A stretch of 64,000 nucleotides of DNA from assembly GCA_019925095.2 (NCBI GenBank), contig CM034409.1, forward strand, positions 7,381,001-7,445,000, in the 5' to 3' direction. A program made the position numbers and the translations under genes. The DNA comes from Dendrolimus kikuchii. Lineage: Eukaryota; Arthropoda; Insecta; Lepidoptera; Lasiocampidae. Positions 20,215-31,043 of the stretch are shown here, in pieces. The notes beneath the pieces were generated by a model, which worked only from the letters and a program-made list of their open reading frames with translations, was not told the DNA's origin and ran no database searches. The first letter of the stretch is position 1. Every line of letters begins with the position of its first letter.

Positions 20215-20345
20215 GTTTTTATGGCGTTTGCAGCAGCGTTACAGCAAACAAGCTGACAGTCTTACTGTTGAAAAATAGTTACCGCTTATGTACATTACAT
20301 TTGCAACGCCAATGTGCTACCATTGTGCTGCCGGCTTTATTTATT
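20215..20345 (-). repeat. B repeat, strongly diverged fragment
   Basis: cagcaaacaagctgacagtc, atagttaccgcttatgtaca and tttgcaacgccaatgtgcta follow the B order at high divergence. Confidence 0.45.
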
Positions 20346-20436
20346 TATTCAAAAATGCAATAAATATATACATAAGTGTAAATAAGCATATACTTACACA
20401 CATACATACATACATACATATATAATAATATACATA

Positions 20437-20685
20437 CATACATACATAACTTCACGCCAGTTCCCTTGCGGGGTAGGCACGAACAACAGAGCGCCATTTA
20501 GGCTTATTCTTATACACCTCACTTGCTTCTTTGACATTCATAACTCTTGTCATGCACGCTCCTCTGTTCTTAAGGCTCCTGACATCACCTTCTGCTAGTA
20601 CACGATCAATTTGATCATGGAAGGTGTGTCGTGGTCTTCCAAGACTTCTGCATCCATCCACTTTTGCTAGTATATCTGTTTAGTC
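20437..20685 (-). pseudogene. RTE-type retrotransposon tail (family A)
   Basis: The minus-strand frame 20452-20661 encodes the conserved GRPRHTFHDQIDRVLAEGD ... [16 protein letters not shown]-terminus and stop. A (CATA)n tail lies at 20400-20450. It is 5'-truncated just upstream of the recognised block. The sequence is close to the other A copies, so it is fairly young. Confidence 0.88.
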
Positions 20686-20755
20686 AGTCAGTTCAGTCAT
20701 ATATAATAATAAATAATTAAAATAAATCTAAATAAAATACATAGATATATACATG

Positions 20756-20756
<1 letters not shown>

Positions 20757-20820
<64 letters not shown>
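20757..20820. repeat. (TA)n microsatellite
   Basis: A ~64-bp uninterrupted TA run. Confidence 0.95.
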
Positions 20821-20826
<6 letters not shown>

Positions 20827-21127
20827 CATTAATATTTAAATATAATAAAAACATATTGATATTAACTAAACATATTACTTAGATATATTGTTATTTTTCA
20901 TATGATGTGGTGGTATCTGTTCCAACAATTGTTTAAACTCTTGAATACAGGCTTAGAGTAACGAAACAAGTCAATATCACTAAATTTAGTGTTGTAAGTC
21001 TTAGCAATTCGAGTAAATATGCTATTGCTGGCACACTTCGTTCCATGAGAAGGTATATGCAGTAGAAGAGTATGACGTGTACGCGTAGTCGGCGTATTAC
21101 ATCTATTTCTAGATAATATGTCTGGAC
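20821..21127. other. AT-rich unassigned stretch
   Basis: Nothing recognisable is seen. Confidence 0.35.
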
Positions 21128-21200
21128 AAGTTTGATAGGGACTGGAACCGGGTCAGTAATGCCGGAACACTACTTAAGTTTATGGCAGCATGCTCTAGAG
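21128..21200 (-). repeat. B repeat fragment
   Basis: gggactggaaccgggtcag, taatgccggaacac and catgctctagag are the middle blocks of B, with the flanks lost. Confidence 0.6.
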
Positions 21201-21288
21201 TCTAGACTAACAATGAAAATCATCCACACAGCAAATCTGGCCCTGCCCTCTAGGTACCGGATTTCTAGTACAAAATAAAACAAGTGAA

Positions 21289-21583
21289 ACTACGTTTTAA
21301 CGGTTTTAAGCGCGGTAATTTTATTTGATTTTGGTTTTTCCGACGTTTCGGCCACTTTTCAGTGGCCGTGATCACGGAAGACAAAGATGTCAAGTGTCAA
21401 CGAGTATTGTTAAAGTTTTATTTAGCCTACCGCCAACTTATTAATTTTAATTATTTAATTTTATTTTTAATTTTGTTTATGGTTATTATTTACTCTATGG
21501 GAGCCTAATCTAATTTAAACTTAAAACCGTTAAAACGTAGTTTTATTATGTATACAAGTCGCGAAAACTTAAGAAAATATTAT
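21289..21583. mobile_element. J element, possible Penelope-like retroelement
   Basis: Exact 12-bp duplications, aaaacaagtgaa, flank it at 21277-21288 and 21584-21595. The element starts actacgttttaacgg. Near its far end this sequence returns inverted (ccgttaaaacgtagt, 21528-21542), followed by gtatacaagtcgcgaaaac. Inside is a perfect 8-bp stem (21349-21356 with 21361-21368), abutting the 12-bp palindrome ccgtgatcacgg. It is non-coding. Variable-length duplications (12, 10 and 7 bp across copies) argue for a retroelement rather than a cut-and-paste transposon. Penelope-like is my inference from the inverted arms and the ribozyme-like hairpin. Confidence 0.65.
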
Positions 21584-21597
21584 AAAACAAGTGAATT

Positions 21598-21725
21598 TTT
21601 TTTATTATAGTATAGGTTCGTTTGACCATGATCTGGCCTAATACTAGACGAAGATATATTTTAAGATCGATTCACATGGGACTTGAAGATACCCAAAGCC
21701 AAATAGAATGGTTCAATTCATCACT
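21598..21725 (-). repeat. LINE 3' end fragment (family E tail)
   Basis: It starts with poly(T); the block ggttcgtttgaccatgatct...cacatgggacttgaagatac parallels 46675-46800, the minus-strand end of a jockey-like LINE, with an internal deletion. Confidence 0.55.
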
Positions 21726-22104
21726 TGTTGTTGACTGATGCAGCCCGTCTGCAGATACCCTTAGTGCATTTCTGTCGCTCGTTGATCGATTTTAAAATGA
21801 GAGCGAATAATTACACCGAGTAATGGGTATGAAATTGTCGATGTAAACTGTTTCCATACAAAGACCTACATTTGATATTCAATACAGTACTATAAATATA
21901 GTCAATCGAGATGCTTTTTAATATACTTTTCTTTTTATAATTCATTAAATACTAGTGCAGGCATTGACCCCGGTCAAACCACATAGCAAAATTCTCTTTC
22001 AGAAAAATATGTATAGAGGTCATTCATGTTTAAAAAAATAAATGATGTACTAAGTACACATAATATATAATTTTATATATGTTATATATGAATGCTTACC
22101 TTCC
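21726..22104. other. Unassigned stretch
   Basis: Nothing recognisable is seen. Confidence 0.35.
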
Positions 22105-23005
22105 TCATTTATTGTGCAGCATATTATTTATTCCTTCTATCACTCCCTATATTAAGGAACGTTTCGAATACCTCCATGCTTCTCACGCCTGTAATTTGCG
22201 CTCCTCTAACAATCTTACTTTAAGAATACCTGTACATGATTCTATATTGTAGTTGCGTCCGATTATAAGCCTCGGCGAAAGGGTCTCGTGCGACGACCGT
22301 GTAACGTTCTCACGGACAGGGTCGACGTTATCACAAAACGGCTGGCCCGGATCAGCCCGCCCGCGGCTAGGACGGCAAGCTGGCAGGCACCGACAGACAG
22401 ACACAGTTGGCGGCGTGCGAGACGATCACGATCCCTCCACGTCCCCGCGAGGAATGCTAGGAGACATAGCTCCCCCATAGGATAGATTAGGCGTGTTGCT
22501 GGGAAGTTTCTTTCGCCGTTTCTTCTCTCCCAGCCATAGTAGGTTGCGAAACGGCAGTAAGATAGCGTAGGCCACCGCGAACCGCCGATCACAGTCCGCC
22601 GGGATCCTTCCCCTCGGGATTTATATTACCCATCCTCCGTTCTCAATTAGTATATTTTGTATCTCTCTAAGCAGTATCGTTAGATTCATCCCCCTTTCAT
22701 GGCAACAATCCAGCCGAGATAAAGCCCCCTAGGGAGCTCCCTCGAACAAGTTACCCCCCGGGCTCGAGTGCCTTTTCTTCGCGAAGGCGCTCGCCCCGAA
22801 AACCCCGGTAAAGTTGTGAGGTCTTCGGACCAACAACACAAAGATAAGTCCAATAAAAAAAAATCTAGTACATTCAGCACCTGCACTCCTTCGCTGTGCA
22901 GGCTGTCCGACTGTGGAACTCATTGCCCGAAATCGTAAGACAGGCAAAATCACTCAATTCATATTCAAAAAACTTGTAAGAGAATGTCATCTCACACTTT
23001 AAAAA
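22105..23005 (+). pseudogene. Jockey-like LINE polymerase end, split by another LINE tail
   Basis: From 22156 the + frame reads ERFEYLHASHACNLRSSNNL then TLRIPVHDSIL, typical of the region after the RT domain in jockey-clade proteins. The next expected block, AVQAVRLWNSLPEIVRQAKS, appears at ~22893-22952. Between them is a ~610-bp foreign insertion with a poly(A) tail. The 3' part then frameshifts, and the UTR runs to ~23040. It is inactive. Confidence 0.75.
22255..22862 (+). mobile_element. LINE 3' region inserted in the LINE above
   Basis: This GC-rich block ends caataaaaaaaaa at 22852-22862, so its 3' end is on the + strand. It contains gtgttgctgggaagtttctt, similar to the W tails at 31850 and 45421. 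The flanking host words attcta/aatcta may be its short target duplication. Overlapping frames of 65-109 codons are not conserved-looking. Probably a 3' UTR from an R1-like or jockey-like element. Confidence 0.6.
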
Positions 23006-23046
23006 ATATCTAATTTATATGTAAATTAAATTATTGGTATAATTAA

Positions 23047-23276
23047 TCTATACTAATATTATAAAGCTGAAGAGTTTGTTTGATTGTTTGTTTGTTGAAC
23101 CGCTGGTCCTATTTAAAAAAATATTTCAGTGTTGAATAGTACATTTATCGAGGAAGGCGATAGGCTATATATCATCACGCTAAGACCAATAGGAGCGGAG
23201 CACCAATGAAGAATGTTTCAAAATCGGAGGGTTTTGCAAGCAAATTCCACGCGGACGACGTCGCGGGCACAGCTAG
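23047..23276 (+). mobile_element. Non-autonomous Helitron (family F1)
   Basis: A|TCTATACTAATATTATAAAG at the start and hairpin cgcggacgacgtcgcg plus agCTAG|T at the end. 230 bp, closely related to 6468-6695. Confidence 0.88.
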
Positions 23277-23339
23277 TATAGTATATATAAAGCAAACTTG
23301 TTATATAGCCCGAAGATCCGGCTGCAAGATTACTACTAA

Positions 23340-23840
23340 TCTATAATATTATAAAATTCTAAACACACCGTGTCTGTACACTCAAGCTATTAAAAAAAAA
23401 ACAACTGGAATACACTAATAAACGATGGTGAACACGATGCAATTTTTTTTAGACTTCTTGTTTGTTTGTTTCGGATTCACATAAAAAATACTGGGCCGAT
23501 TTCGATGCGGACTTCACTGATCGACAGCAAATTCTTAGACTTAAAATCTGAGCTACTTTTTATCCTAGTAATCGCATGGGAAAAAAAATTGGGAATTATT
23601 TAAAATGACCAGATTAAAAAAAAAACGAATTCTAATGCGATTTTTTTCAGTGATCGATATCAAATTTTATGTAATAAAATTTGTGATATTTTTTATTTTG
23701 GGAATCCCAGGGAGCGGTATGTAGTTGTTCCGGTGCATAAAAATAAGCCTATTCCGACACAGTTCCCACTAAAATGATAGCTCACTTTTTTAATTTCTGC
23801 GGTACTTTGTGGCCCGGGAATCCCGCGGGAATGATATAAT
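23340..23840 (+). mobile_element. Helitron-like element (family F2), 3' end not found
   Basis: It starts tctataatattataaaatt and follows the F2 copy at 12390 through gacagcaaattcttagact and aaaatctgagctac. It then has extra sequence and a second gggaatccc block, and fades without a CTAG end. Confidence 0.6.
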
Positions 23841-24294
23841 GTTATAGATTCCATTTATATCTTAAGTATGAAATTACGATCAATGACATTGACAAAGTTC
23901 TCTATTACAGACATTTTTCCAGTTGTAGCTAGATAACCAATTTATTTAAATATAGAACACTAAAGTTTTTCTCTACCGCCAGCTACAACTTTAACGAGTA
24001 GATGCGGTCAAATGACCAGCGAAATTTAATGTTTAGGTAATTAATATAATGATTTATCTAACAGACAGTGAGACAGACAAACAGACATGTCAATTTTGTA
24101 ATGGTTCCAGATTCGATAAAATATGGTTATGTAACCCTAAAAATACATTACCGCAAAAATTCATATTTCATATATTCAATAAGATAAAAGGGAGGTGTAG
24201 GCTTATTTGTTTAAGCGCTGTTGATTTTAATTTATTCATGTTTGTTCGTTGTCTTTTATTCAGAATACAGAATAATAAGTTAAAAATTTAAAGA
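23841..24294. other. Unassigned stretch
   Basis: It includes a gacagacaaacagacatg run near 24065, similar to one at 30367. Both may be remnants of a widespread repeat. No gene is seen. Confidence 0.3.
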
Positions 24295-24375
24295 ACGTCG
24301 GCTTTCGATTGTTTTTTATGAGGGCACTTTTTTATCCGACTCCGAATTTCGCATAAAGCACACGGATTGTTGCTC
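24295..24375 (-). repeat. AA repeat
   Basis: Reverse-orientation match to 19433-19550 (ggctttcgattgttt, gagggcacttttttatc, ttgctctcgcgcg). Confidence 0.5.
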
Positions 24376-24599
24376 TCGCGCGATTCGAATTCATATTTTG
24401 TATTTATATATATTCTTATATTTTTATATTTATATATATTCTCATATATACGATGATATTATAAATTAGATATATATACATTCGAACAATAGATACATTA
24501 ATTTAATGCAACAATTTTGTTTAATAGACCAATAATGATCAGTGACCACACGTTTAATTGTAGTCATTGATTTAGCTTGTCTGATTGGTAAGGGGAGGG

Positions 24600-25430
24600 A
24601 GTTCCACAGTGGAACAGCCTATACGGCAAAAGAATTTCCTACGAAGGAAGAAGTGTATGCAGGTATTGTTAACAAGAGATTTTCATTTCGGGGAGTGTTC
24701 CACGGAATTACATGAATTGATTCCTCCCTCACCATTTTACCACCGGACAAGCAGACATAGGTACGCGCTCACGCCACCGATATGTGGTAGAAATACCAAC
24801 AAAGCGGACGAAACACTGTACTTCCACTTTTGTCATACGCACCGCTGAAGAGTGGAACTCTTTACTGTCGTCTGTTTTTTCTGAAGAATACAATCTAGGT
24901 GTCTTCAAGTCTCTCGTAAACACATATCTTCTAGGTATGCGTGCTCCGCCGCCGCTGGGAGCGGCAAGGAGTGACGCCCGTGGCGGTAATGCCACGGGCG
25001 AGCGGCAGCGGGCGTTGAGGCCACGGGGATCTCAACAGGCCTCCGCCCGCACTAATGCCGCGAGAGGGCGCGAGAGGTAGCCGCGCGACCCTCTCAGGGC
25101 CGGGTAACTTTCACCCGGCCCACACAGGAGAGGCCGCCCCTGTTTGTGGGGCGGCCCACCGCTCGCCGGGGTCGCGGATTAAGGCTCACGCTACATACCG
25201 TGACCCCGGCACCTTGGCGGAAGAAGGCTCCCATGGGGTTTTAGTGGATATACCGGCGTCGGTCGTACTGATTAATCGGCGTCGGGGAGTCCCACACACC
25301 GGCCGCGTCGATCCCCACGCGGCTGACGGTGCGGTAACGCATTTCCCCATGTAAAAAAAAAAAGGTATGCGTGCTCCACCTTAGACTGCATTTCCGCCTG
25401 ACGCCTGACACCGCTTATAAAAAAAATTGA
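24600..25430 (+). pseudogene. Jockey-like LINE polymerase end (family E), frameshifted and split
   Basis: The frame up to ~24780 gives GECSTELHELIPPSPFYHRT; after a frameshift, 24784-24947 gives EWNSLLSSVFSEEYNLGVFK then SLVNTYLLGMRAP. Both are standard C-terminal blocks of jockey/CR1-type polymerases. The R1-like element 24948-25362 interrupts it. The host sequence resumes at 25363 as aggtatgcgtgctcc then ...ttagactgca, the usual 3' UTR start of this LINE. A related minus-strand copy is at 46660. Inactive. Confidence 0.82.
24948..25362 (+). mobile_element. R1-like LINE 3' end with exact 15-bp target duplication
   Basis: aggtatgcgtgctcc occurs at 24933-24947 and 25363-25377, and the inserted block ends in an ~11-A tail. 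It is very GC-rich (for example a ggcggtaatgcc hairpin, and gagaggccgcccctg with cggggtcgcggattaagg). It contains ccatggggttttagtggata, agtcccacacaccgg and catttcccc, shared in order with the D tails at 7760 and 35330. Truncated at the 5' end; no intact frame. Confidence 0.85.
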
Positions 25431-25499
25431 GCGCAAATTACAGGAATGAGATTGATAGAGAGAACTAAAAGTACTATGCACTGTAATACATAATGTTCT

Positions 25500-25824
25500 A
25501 TTTTTTTATTTTTTTTTATTTATTGGAGGAGATCAGCAGACAGGCAGACGGCCCACTTGATGGAAAGCGGTTACCATCGCCTATGGACATTTGCAACAGC
25601 AAAGTTGCTATAAATGCGCTACTGCTCTCTTAATGGAAACTGGAACCTGGTCACTAATGCCGGAACATAACTCAAGGTTGTTATGGCGACATACTTTAGA
25701 CCAGGGGTGGTAGCCATCCAGTCGGGTAAATGCCCTACCACCTGGCTGTGGGATGTCTTGTCGCCTCTTACGACAGGCCGCCCCAATGCAGGAAATTGTG
25801 TTTTTTCTCCGTTCCTGCACGGAT
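25500..25824 (-). mobile_element. B repeat, near full length
   Basis: A poly(T)-rich lead, then ggagatcagcagacaggcag, all internal blocks, and the ttcctgcacggat end. Closely similar to 43898-44211 and 57545-57852, hence young. Confidence 0.9.
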
Positions 25825-25904
25825 GGACACTAGGACATACACAGTGAACAAGTGGTTGTGTGGCGCGGGTGCATTTCGACGGACATTTTATCCATCCTCT
25901 ATAG

Positions 25905-26090
25905 TGTTTCCCTCGCAGTAGTTAAGTAGGGTATTTTATGTATTGCCTCTCAAGCGGCGCCCCTTCCTTAAGATACTGACGGAATAGTGTTCCCCTTGTA
26001 CCCATTCCTACCGTGATGGAGTACCAGATAAGTATCTAAGTAACAAAAATTCTGTGGGTTTGTGCCGGGTTACATATCTCGTCGTGTACT
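25905..26090 (-). repeat. N repeat
   Basis: Reverse complement of 18150-18350 (ccttaagatactgacgg, agtgttccccttg, ctgtgggtttgtgcc). Confidence 0.6.
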
Positions 26091-28043
26091 TTTTTTCTCT
26101 TAGAATTTTTTATTGACTTAGTTAGAATTTGATGTGCTAGAGCCACGTTGGAGTTGGTTTTTAGCTTATTACAACTTGCAAGGATATGACAAATAATATT
26201 TTATAAGTTAACGGAATATTTAACATAATTTTATTTTTGTCTAGATATATTATGAAACCGGGAATATATATGATCGGGACATAGGCCAATCAAAAGTCGT
26301 CACGCGCCTCATGACATCTCATGAGGCTATCAGCAAACCTTCTGCGCACGGGTAGTAAGTAAATTTATTGAAGTGTTGGAAATATTAATGGTACAATTAT
26401 GTGACATAACATCATCTAACTAACAAGTAAGCACTCCTATAGTTACTAGTTAACAGTTTAAAAAAATGTGTAATTTCACATGAATTGCGTGTAAAATAAT
26501 TCTAGTAAAATTGTCGGTATTGCCACATAATAATGTTATTAATTTTTAAATATAGCAATTTTTTTTTAAGTAATTTATTTTATAATTTATAATTTTAACG
26601 GACAAAACGATAATTATTAATATTATAAAATATCTGTATTTGTAATTTATTTAAAATAGCAAAAATCAAGCAATAACTAAAGTAGTAAGGAAAGGGTACA
26701 AGTTTGTTATACCATGTATTCCTAAGAGAACTGCTTAGCTAGGCATGACCTAGTAACAAGCTGCCTACACGTGCTCTTATTTCCCAATGTCGCACGTAAT
26801 TATTGCACAAGGCAAATTTAGTTTTAAGGAAATAATTTTATATCCAGTCATTCTATAGCCTAATATCGACTGAGATACTTGTAACTTAGCTAGTAGATTT
26901 TATCATTAAATTTAATTAAAATAAAATTGTTTTTTTTTGGATCCTCCAGCTGGAACCTTCTTAATTAGTTACATCACTTAAAAGACAATATTAATTTATG
27001 AATTCCCGGTTTAATCCAACCAGTTAATAAGGCTAGTAGAGGAATAGCGCTGATTTCGCCTTGTCATTCATAGGGCGAATGTAGTAACTTTCACCAAATA
27101 ATTACACAGAAAGTCATACTATGGTATCAGCTAAACGGACCAAAGATCGGCCCGATCAATGTTACCCTTTCTATGGAGCCTCTCGCATCTCGCATCAGAT
27201 TCTTAGACAAGCGTAATAATAGTAGTAGGCGTAAGACACCTACCAGATTAGGCATGTTAAGTCTACAATCTAGACTAGGACGCCTGCAGCCGAAGAACCG
27301 TTCCCGAACCGTATAGAAAAAAAGTCCACCAAAGAATAGTTCCCCAAACACAACCAAATCAAGCTATAGAAGCGATTACCAGACAAAGGGCCGGATTTAG
27401 ATATAGGATGGAAAGGATAATAGGAGAACAAAGAAAGGGATATCAATGTCACGATAGAAAAGGTGTATGACTATGAGCGTTCATGGAGTCCTGGGCTGCA
27501 TACCCTTGTGAACTATTAGATATCAAGGACGTAGATAAATAGATAACACTATTACTCACTGAATCAATTACAAAATTCATTGGTACAATAATTAATTGGT
27601 AAAACAAAAGACGGCCTTATCGCTAAAAGTGATCTCTTCTAAGTAACTTGACTTAAAGGAAATTCTTATCTGTAATTATTATATAATGACGACGAAAGAA
27701 AAGAAGAAAATCATATACATAATCATTTATTTATTTGAAGACAACACAGTCCAATCCAAATTAATAAAACACATAGATGGACAGCAGATTACAATTGGTA
27801 GAGTAGAATAGCACACACATACGTAAGATTGACATAATATTTTGTGAGTAAATTTTTAAATATGGCAAAGTATTGAGCTTTGTTGACATCCATCCAAGTT
27901 CCATTACAAGACAGCCTGCGTAGCGAAGGAGTCGGAATAAAATATTGAACTGTGCACAGGTGTCTTTAAATCATTAGTGCTGCGCAAATTGAAGGTGTGT
28001 GACATGTAAAGTTATTTGTGAACAAAAACATAAAATATATAGA
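26091..28043. other. Long unassigned AT-rich stretch
   Basis: The longest featureless part of the window. No frame over ~76 codons, no repeat match. ttatttatttgaagacaaca at ~27729 looks like the antisense tail of an old retroposon. If unique host DNA is present anywhere, it is probably here. Confidence 0.35.
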
Positions 28044-28305
28044 CAGCCTCTGTGATTGAGCGGGCTAAGCCTTTACCGGTTTACCTCACTGCAACGCAGA
28101 GGCTTCGGATTCGATTCCTGGCATAGTAAATTTTGGAAGCAAATTTTCGTTGTTATTTACTATATATAGTCTGGGTATCTGAGTTCGGTCCCACTGAATA
28201 CATAACTTCACACACAAGTCCATTGTATATTACTCATAATACAAGCAAAACTTATTTAGTTTGGGGATATACAATATGTGTATTTGTCTGGCGATTTAAA
28301 GAAAA
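28044..28305 (+). mobile_element. tRNA-derived SINE (family X)
   Basis: The head cctctgtgattgagcgggct has a pol III box A (tgattgagcgg) and a box B-like ggattcgattcc 50 bp on. The body (gtctgggtatctgag, gtatattactcataa, ttggggatata) matches the minus-strand copies at 39575 and 48480. It is the best anchor for the family's 5' end. The 116-codon frame overlapping it is incidental. Confidence 0.75.
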
Positions 28306-28783
28306 AACAGTATTTAATAGGAAATTATTTGCGGGGATGGTATCTTTGTTCGACCACAGTAAAGCTTCTGTATTTAAAATTTATTTAACCGCAAGTAGAT
28401 CTGAAGGAATTTTTCCCTCATTTTACTTTTTAAACCGACCTTCAAAGGCAAAAGTATCTATTGGGTCCAAGCCTCAAAGATAACGCCGGGCCTTCAACAC
28501 ATTTAAAATGTATCAGAGCCTCATCGACCTTTTCTAATGGCACGCCATTAACGTATTTCTGTGTAAATTTTCAGGGACAACTAATGAATGTCAACGAGAT
28601 TTATTGCCTAGAAGCTCATTAGTGAGGACGATTTATGTTTGGTCGGTTCTCACCAAGGTTTTGCTTCCAAGCGCTTAAAAATTTAAACTCATTTATAACT
28701 AAAGCAATGATTTTTAACACAATACAGTTTACTTAAAAAGGTGAAGTAAAGAATAACAATTTGTGAATAATTTAACATACATA
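28306..28783. other. Unassigned stretch
   Basis: Nothing recognisable is seen. Confidence 0.35.
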
Positions 28784-29510
28784 TTATCACGTTTGTTTTA
28801 CATAGGGGTAGACAGAGATAGTGGATTTCCACTTACTACGATCTTAACATAAATTTTTCGTTTCATCTACGTTCTTTGACTTCTTCTTACATACACGTTT
28901 GTTGTAGGTGGTTGTTATCTAGTCATTATTTAAGACATCTGCGATTTGATCATGGTACTTTCGTCGCGGTCTACACACCTCTACCACCTACACTATTGTT
29001 ATACACTTGTTCTGTCAGTCTTCTTTCATCCATTCTCTCTACTTTTCCAAACCACCTTAACATTCCTTTTTCGACTTTTGTTATTACATCTTTTTGAACT
29101 TCTATATATGTAGATGTTTTTTTTTGTTAGCTATCGAATTCAGTTTTTTTGTTTGATAAAATTTTAACTTGAAGTTTTACGAGCAGATTGTTAATATAAC
29201 TTCTCCAGTTTGAAAACCTGCCCGTAAAACGTCAAATTAAAATTTTATTGCGATTAGTTTTGCCACTTACCGTTGCCATTTGTTTTTCCACTTGTACGTT
29301 GCGATTAGTTTTTCCACTTATCCGTTGCCATTCGTTTTTCCACTTGTCCGTTGCGATTCGTTTTTCCACTTGTCCGTTGAATTTTCACTTCTACTATGTG
29401 TCCCAGCACACATTTCGATTTTTCAACCCACAATGTTCCCTTATCACACTGTTCTTTACCATATCATTCAACCTAATCTCACAAAATTAAATACTTTTTA
29501 AAACTCTCTG
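28784..29510 (-). pseudogene. Old RTE-type retrotransposon end (family A2), split by element I
   Basis: acatattatcacgtttg...gggtagacagaga at the left is the minus-strand tail, as at 1145. Further blocks ccaaaccaccttaacattcc and the caacccacaatgttccctta region align with 1400-1520. The I element 29135-29425 lies between ttacatctttttgaacttc and caacccacaatg, which are adjacent in the 1145 copy. Heavily decayed. Confidence 0.6.
29135..29425 (+). mobile_element. I element with an internal minisatellite
   Basis: It starts gaattcagtttttttgtttg, has ctgcccgtaaaacgtcaaat, and then four to five ~27-bp units built on ttttccacttgtccgttgcg (29240-29385). It finishes with atgtgtcccagcacacattt. The other I copies have one or two units, so the number varies between copies. 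It interrupts an A2 retrotransposon. Confidence 0.75.
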
Positions 29511-29635
29511 TGAAAAATTAAAACTAACATTCAATGCATGTAAGTCCACGAACCATCTATATAAAGGGTTCCGTAGGGATAAGAAACTTCCACAGTTTTA
29601 TCATGTAGCTACATGGATCCGTTAAAAATCATATA

Positions 29636-29788
29636 CAAGTCGTGCGCGGAAGGTTTGCCGATGATCACCCCTCTCGCTTCCTATGACCGGAACTGGGGCT
29701 TGTCTAAGTAGTACTAAGAAGTAGACGACCGCGGGACGCGGTTGTTTTAAGCGGGAGGGATTATCATCGGCAAACCTACGCACGACTT
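29636..29788. mobile_element. ~153-bp MITE with ~40-bp inverted repeats
   Basis: aagtcgtgcgcggaaggttt...gatgatcacccctctcgctt (29637-29679) pairs with aagcgggagggattatcatc...cctacgcacgactt (29749-29788). The GC-rich centre is non-coding. The superfamily cannot be decided because no duplication is clear. Confidence 0.8.
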
Positions 29789-29869
29789 TTAATCGAAAAT
29801 ACCCCAGCAACTGTACTATTCATCGGATATTATGTAAACCAATTTTCGTTAAACATACATATTTTTTAA

Positions 29870-30185
29870 ACTTTATTCGCGCATGAACGGAGAAAGAATA
29901 CCATTTTCTGCGGCCGGGCGGCCTGTTGTAAGATGCGATAATATAACCCACAGCTAGGTAGTAAGGCATTTGCCCGACTGGATGCCAACCACCCTTGGAG
30001 TCCTGATGTCGCCATAACAACCTTGAATTGTGTTCCGTCATTTGTGACCAGGTTTCAGTCTCCCTTAAGAGAGCAGCAGCGCATTTGTAGCACCTTTGGT
30101 GTTGCAAATGTCCATAGGCGATTGTAACCGCTTTCCATCAAGTGCGTCGTTTGTCTGTCTGCTGAACTCCTACAATAAAAACAAA
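29870..30185 (+). mobile_element. B repeat, full length but diverged
   Basis: From cgcgcatgaacggagaaaga to gctgaactcctacaataaaa with an A-rich tail. All B blocks are present in order. Confidence 0.82.
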
Positions 30186-30949
30186 AAACTTTTCGACGGT
30201 GATATTTTTCAGAATTTTCTACTTTCATAGGTCAAATGTAGAGACAATTTTTTGTTTTTTAAAGTTAATATGTCCTTACTCATTAATTATAAAAACCCTA
30301 AAAAACATCGTATAGTATTTCTAGATCTGTGACATCTCTCGTGGTTAGTTACATTAAACAAAAATGCGGACGGACAGACAATCTGACGGGTAGATCGACA
30401 AACTGATGGACACGGTAATAACATAAAGGTTTCGTTTTTGACAAAACCGAATTTCGCAGTTTTCATTTAAAACTTTATATTAATTTTGAGCCCACAGACA
30501 CTTTACAATTAATCATCGTTATAGATAGTCTTAATTTACGGAATCAGTGGCACTTGTAATAAAACGGTATAAAATAAAGCAATATGCTTTTAAATTAATT
30601 GCTTCATCGAGTAATTCGATTAATTTCATACTCGGTTCATTATCGATATTCGTGTTCAGATCAATCACGAACTGCTGAAACAACAGAGTATCAGAGATGT
30701 AGTGAAAAAAGTGCAATCGATTAAACTCGGAGATTGGGTTCGGTCATCGTGACTCGTTGATTTTCATTTCACGAAAAACGTACTTTGGGGTGACAGTGAA
30801 TTTTGGTACGTTCAAGACAGTCTCTCTTTAATTAACATTTTACAGGAAATGAGAATCTTCGACGTCATCATTTTTTTTGTATGTCACCGGATTAATTCGA
30901 AACGTAGGTACTTCTTTTAATCTTCAAATTTAAAAGATTAAAGAAATCA
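30186..30949. other. Unassigned stretch
   Basis: Near 30360-30440 it carries ggacggacagacaatctgac and taaaggtttcgtttttgac, words of a common insect repeat type. No gene is seen. Confidence 0.3.
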
Positions 30950-31042
30950 GCCTGGAGAATATTTTGAAGTGAAACTTCTTTAGAATCGTTGTGATTTGAA
31001 ACTCGATGTAACGAAAAAAAAGCGACACTAAAAGAGATAATT
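30950..31042 (-). repeat. H repeat, 3' fragment
   Basis: ttttgaagtgaaacttcttt and gaaactcgatgtaac...gcgacactaaaa are the reverse of the H end seen at 60840-60890. It directly abuts a B repeat. Confidence 0.6.
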
Positions 31043-31043
31043 T

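Noticed and set aside
21285..21597. J as a cut-and-paste MITE
   Set aside because: Target duplications differ in length between copies (12, 10, 7 bp), and the inverted arm is not at the 3' end, unlike TIR transposons.
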